Of a DNA stretch of 64,000 bases, positions 58,795-64,000 are shown piece by piece. This DNA comes from Fodinicola feengrottensis. Its GTDB lineage: Bacteria; Actinomycetota; Actinomycetes; Mycobacteriales; HKI-0501. The position numbers and the translations under genes were made by a program. The stretch is taken from positions 1 through 64,000 of the forward strand of contig NZ_WOTO01000033.1 of NCBI RefSeq assembly GCF_010993775.1. The letters run 5' to 3'. The stretch's first letter is position 1. Each line of letters starts with the position of its first letter. Under the pieces are notes generated by a model that ran no database searches, was not told where the DNA came from, and saw only the letters and a program-made list of their open reading frames with translations.

Positions 58795-60372
58795 TCAGTG
58801 GAAGAAGTGCCGCGTCCCGGTCAGGTAGAGCGAGACGCCGGCTTCTTTGGCCGCCTGGATGACGACGTCGTCACGGATCGAGCCGCCGGGCTGCACGACC
58901 GCTCGCACGCCGGCCTCCAGCAGCACTTCCAGGCCGTCCGGGAACGGGAAGTACGCGTCGCTCGCGGCTACCGATCCGGCCACCCGGTCGCCGCCGCGGG
59001 CCACCGCGAGCTTGGCCGAGTCGACCCGGTTGACCTGCCCCATCCCGACGCCGACGGTCGCGCCGTCATGAGCCAGCAGGATCGCGTTGGACTTGACCGC
59101 GCGGATCGCCCGCCAAGCGAACGCCAGGTCCGCCAGCGTCGCCTCGTCGACCGCGTCACCGGCGGCCAACTTCCAGTTCGCCGGGTCGTCGCCGGGGGCG
59201 TCCAACCGGTCGGCGGTCTGGGCCAGGATGCCGCCGGAAATCGGCCGCAGCTCTACCGGCTTGGCGTCGCGTTCCGGCGCGATCAGCACGCGCAGGTTCT
59301 TTTTCTTTTCCAGCAGGGCCAAAGCACCGTCTTCGTACGCCGGCGCGATCAGCACCTCGGTGAAGATGTCCGCCAGCTGCTCGGCCATCGCCGCGGACAC
59401 CGGCCGGTTGCTGGCGACCACCCCGCCGTACGCGGAAACCGGGTCGCAGGCGTGCGCTTTTCGGTGCGCCTCAGCGATATCCGCGCCAACCGCGATCCCA
59501 CAGGGGTTGGCATGCTTGATAATCGCGACGCACGGGTCTTCGAAGTCGTACGCGGTGCGATAGGCGGCATCACCGTCGACATAGTTGTTGTAGGACATTT
59601 CCTTGCCCTGCAACTGTTCCGCCTGCGCGATGCCGGCCGGCGAGTCGTGCTCGACGTAGAGCGCGGCGGCCTGGTGCGGGTTTTCGCCGTACCGCAGCAC
59701 CCGCGGCCCGCTCGCCGGTCACTCCGGTGAAAGCCGGCCAGGAGTTCGCGCCAGGCGCGGTTTCCTCGTCGACCTCCTCGCCGGCGAGCCAGCTGGCGAC
59801 CGCCACGTCGTACGACGCGGTGTGCGAGAAAGCCTTACGCGCCAACAGTTTCCGGGTCGCGAGGTCAAAACCGCCGGCCCGGGTCGCGGCGAGCACCGTG
59901 TCGTACGAGGCCGGGTCGACGACCACCGCGACGCTGGCGTGGTTTTTCGCCGCCGAGCGCACCATCGCGGGGCCGCCGATGTCGATTTGCTCAACCACGT
60001 CGTCGCCGGACGCGCCGGAGGCGACCTTTCCCGGAACGGGTAGAGATTCACCACCACCAGATCGAAAGGCGCGATGTCCAAATCGGACAGTTGCTTACGG
60101 TGGTCTTCTCGTCGCCGGTCGGCCAGAATGCCCGCGTGTACGGCCGGGTGCAGCGTTTTCACCCGTCCGTCCAGACATTCTGGGAAACCGGTGACATCAC
60201 TGATCGGTGTCACCGCGATGCCGGCTTCGGTGATCCGGCCGGCGGTCGATCCGGTCGAGACGATCTGCACGCCCGACTCCGCCAGCCCGCGCGCCAGCTC
60301 CACCAGCCCGGTCTTGTCGTACACGCTGATCAGCGCGCGCCGGATCGGCACCTGCTGCCCGCCCGCAATCAT
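58795..60372 (-). CDS. purH: Bifunctional AICAR transformylase/IMP cyclohydrolase, frameshifted
   Basis: PurH makes the last two steps of IMP synthesis. ATG at 60372 gives MIAGGQQVPIRRALISVYDK. IVSTGSTAGRITEAGI, RVKTLHPAVHAGILADR and FDLVVVNLYPFRE form the cyclohydrolase part. After a shift near 60030 (a base missing at GGGAAAGGTC) VEQIDIGGPAMVRSAAKNH follows. A second shift near 59705 leads to LRYGENPHQ, the start of the transformylase part, with IIKHANPCG (catalytic Lys-His) and SDAYFPFPDG. The C-terminus is LYLTGTRHFFH. The start overlaps the purN stop. Confidence 0.93.
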
Positions 60373-60974
60373 GGAATCGTTGCCTTTCTTCCGGTAACCG
60401 TCCACCCGTACCGCACCAACCGGCCGACCGTTTCGACCAGCATCTCCCGCTCGGCGACCTTGATCCGCTCATGCAGGGCATCGGTGTCGTCATCGTCCAG
60501 CACCGGAACCGCCCGCTGCGCGAGAATCGGCCCGGTGTCCACTCCGGCGTCCACCACGAACAGCGTGCAACCGGTGATTTTCACACCGTATTCAAGAGCG
60601 TCCCGGGCACCGTGGATGCCAGGAAAAGCCGGCAACAGCGCCGGATGTGTGTTGATGAAACGCCCGCCGAACTCGGCCAGGAATCCGTCCCCGACCAGTT
60701 TCATGAAACCGGCCGAGACCACCAGATCGGGGTCGTACCCGGCGACCACCTTGGCCAACTCCGAGTCCCACTCCGGCCGCGAACCGTAGTCGGCCAGCTG
60801 GTGGACAAAAGTCGGCACCCCAGCACGCTCAGCGCGCTGCAGGGCGACGATGCCTTCGCGGTCGGCACCGACAGCGACGACCTGAGCGCCGTACGCCGGA
60901 TCCCCGCAAGCGTCCAACAGAGCCTGCAGGGTGGTGCCCGAGCCGGACACGAGAACTACCAATCGGGCGGTCAG
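60369..60974 (-). CDS. purN: Phosphoribosylglycinamide formyltransferase
   Basis: PurN formylates GAR with 10-formyl-tetrahydrofolate. RLVVLVSGSGTTLQALLDAC is the nucleotide-binding start. The catalytic Asn-His pair is in NTHPALLPAFPG, with HGARDALEYGVKITG and VDAGVDTGPILAQ (catalytic Asp) after it. The start is uncertain: GGAGG at about 60983-60987 points to the codon at 60974, which reads CTG here, perhaps through an error; the frame is also open further upstream. The stop overlaps the purH ATG. The order purN-purH-folD gives a one-carbon/purine operon. Confidence 0.9.
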   Translation of the reverse strand: MTARLVVLVSGSGTTLQALLDACGDPAYGAQVVAVGADREGIVALQRAERAGVPTFVHQLADYGSRPEWDSELAKVVAGYDPDLVVSAGFMKLVGDGFLAEFGGRFINTHPALLPAFPGIHGARDALEYGVKITGCTLFVVDAGVDTGPILAQRAVPVLDDDDTDALHERIKVAEREMLVETVGRLVRYGWTVTGRKATIP

Positions 60975-61325
60975 GGCTGCCCTCCATATGCCGAAACGCG
61001 CGAGGTCCAGACTACCGGCCACCGCCGGGGCGGCTCGGCCCGGGCCACTCGTGCCCAACCAGCGGCGCCGGATCCGGGCCGCCAGCCGGCGGCAACCTCA
61101 GACTAACGACCGATCTGCTGGCTCGACCGTCCAGCCGCGGTTGCCTATCGAAGCGGCAGAAGACCCGTTTCAGGTCTCAAAGCGCTTGATTCGCCGTCCC
61201 CACCAGCCGACGATTGCCGACACCACCGAGTCGTCCGTTGCTGCCGTTTTTTTCTTTTCATGACGCCAAGACGTCGACCCGGTTGGTTCATCCGAAGTTA
61301 CCTTGGTTTGGGAAAGCAGGAGAAT
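60975..61325. other. Intergenic region upstream of purN and the small membrane protein
   Basis: The two genes diverge here. No other gene was found. AGGAGA at 61317-61322 is the ribosome-binding site of the small membrane protein. I see no convincing promoter boxes or operator. Confidence 0.4.
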
Positions 61326-61592
61326 GTGAGCGCTCAGCCAGTACAGCGAAGCAATGCGCAGACCTTAAGCATCATCGCCATTGTTATTTCCGTTTTGTGT
61401 TTTCTCGCCGGGCCGATTGTGGGGATTATCCTGTCCCTGAAGGCCCGGAAGAAGGCGGCCGCTTTCGGCGAGCCGGCCAGGCTCCCGCAGATCGCACTGA
61501 TCGTCTCGGTTGTCTTCGTCGCACTGCATGTGATCGGCATCATCTTCAGCGTGATCAGCAGCCTGCTCGCCGTCCAAGGCGTAGGACACTAG
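61326..61592 (+). CDS. Small two-helix membrane protein (DUF4190-like)
   Basis: The 88-residue product starts at GTG 61326. After a short polar N-terminus come two membrane helices, IIAIVISVLCFLAGPIVGII and LPQIALIVSVVFVALHVIGI, separated by the basic loop SLKARKKAAAFGEPA. This resembles the DUF4190-type membrane hairpin common in actinobacteria. The C-terminal end of the next gene's product has a similar helix, so the two may be related. Function is unknown. A terminator follows. Confidence 0.75.
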   Translation: MSAQPVQRSNAQTLSIIAIVISVLCFLAGPIVGIILSLKARKKAAAFGEPARLPQIALIVSVVFVALHVIGIIFSVISSLLAVQGVGH

Positions 61593-61620
61593 CGTCCTGC
61601 CGCTGCGGCGGCAGCAGCGA

Positions 61621-61661
61621 AGCCGCGAGCCGGATGCAGTAGCGTCCGGCTCGCGGCTTTT
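61621..61661 (+). terminator. Rho-independent terminator
   Basis: AGCCGCGAGCCGGA (61621-61634) pairs perfectly with 61645-61658 around a 10-base loop, followed by TTT. It ends the small membrane-protein gene 29 bases after its stop. Confidence 0.85.
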
Positions 61662-61696
61662 GCATGCGTGGACGCGTCGAAGGGACCTCAGAGAGC

Positions 61697-64000
<2,304 letters not shown>

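Overview
This is GC-rich DNA from an actinobacterium (Actinomycetota). Indicators are the acyl-CoA carboxylase with a separate epsilon subunit, a LAL-type LuxR regulator, DUF1707 proteins, an F420-type luciferase-like oxidoreductase, a lactate dehydrogenase close to mycobacterial LldD2, frequent GTG starts and long Pro/Ala-rich proteins. No rRNA, tRNA, CRISPR array, phage or insertion sequence was seen.

The sequence carries many small insertions and deletions. Well over half of the genes change reading frame at least once, including housekeeping genes such as purE, purK, purH, folD, birA, accD and accA. These breaks are almost certainly consensus errors. I give the full extent of each broken gene and say where the frame changes.

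Layout. 1-1990: start of an acyl-CoA dehydrogenase (edge-truncated) diverging from UDP-glucose dehydrogenase. 2100-22330: an accessory block with a lipoprotein, a GH89 alpha-N-acetylglucosaminidase with its ROK regulator, an MFS transporter, a complete L-rhamnose import operon (DeoR regulator, rhamnulokinase, binding protein, ATPase, two permeases), a MarR/MFS efflux pair in which the pump has three carboxypeptidase-regulatory-like domains, an LldD-type dehydrogenase, and a divergent aldo-keto reductase/MerR pair. 22330-24000: purE-purK. 24150-35490: a second accessory block with a LAL regulator, a giant secreted sedolisin with Kelch repeats, a protein of unknown function, and a sigma factor fused to a zinc finger, membrane segment and exported domain. 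35550-43000: two GtrA proteins, a two-component system, a PH-domain protein, birA, accD-accE and maf. 43040-49900: a methyltransferase, an arginase-family enzyme, a CGNR protein, a Phd/VapC toxin-antitoxin pair, TetR and MerR regulators, an AurF-like diiron oxygenase, an aldehyde dehydrogenase remnant and an F420-type oxidoreductase. 50000-55420: the biotin carboxylase/BCCP chain, two DUF1707 proteins, and a CYTH-CHAD protein translationally coupled to a ParA-like ATPase. 55700-64000: a proline-rich membrane protein, mdh, folD, purH, purN and two related C-terminal-membrane proteins.

The most interesting items are three. First, a near-perfect hairpin of about 75 bp fills the gap between the rhamnose binding-protein gene and its ATPase gene; all nine of its wobble pairs favour folding of the strand opposite to the operon. 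Second, the CHAD/ParA pair is a candidate polyphosphate-granule positioning system. Third, the sigma factor is physically tethered to the membrane.
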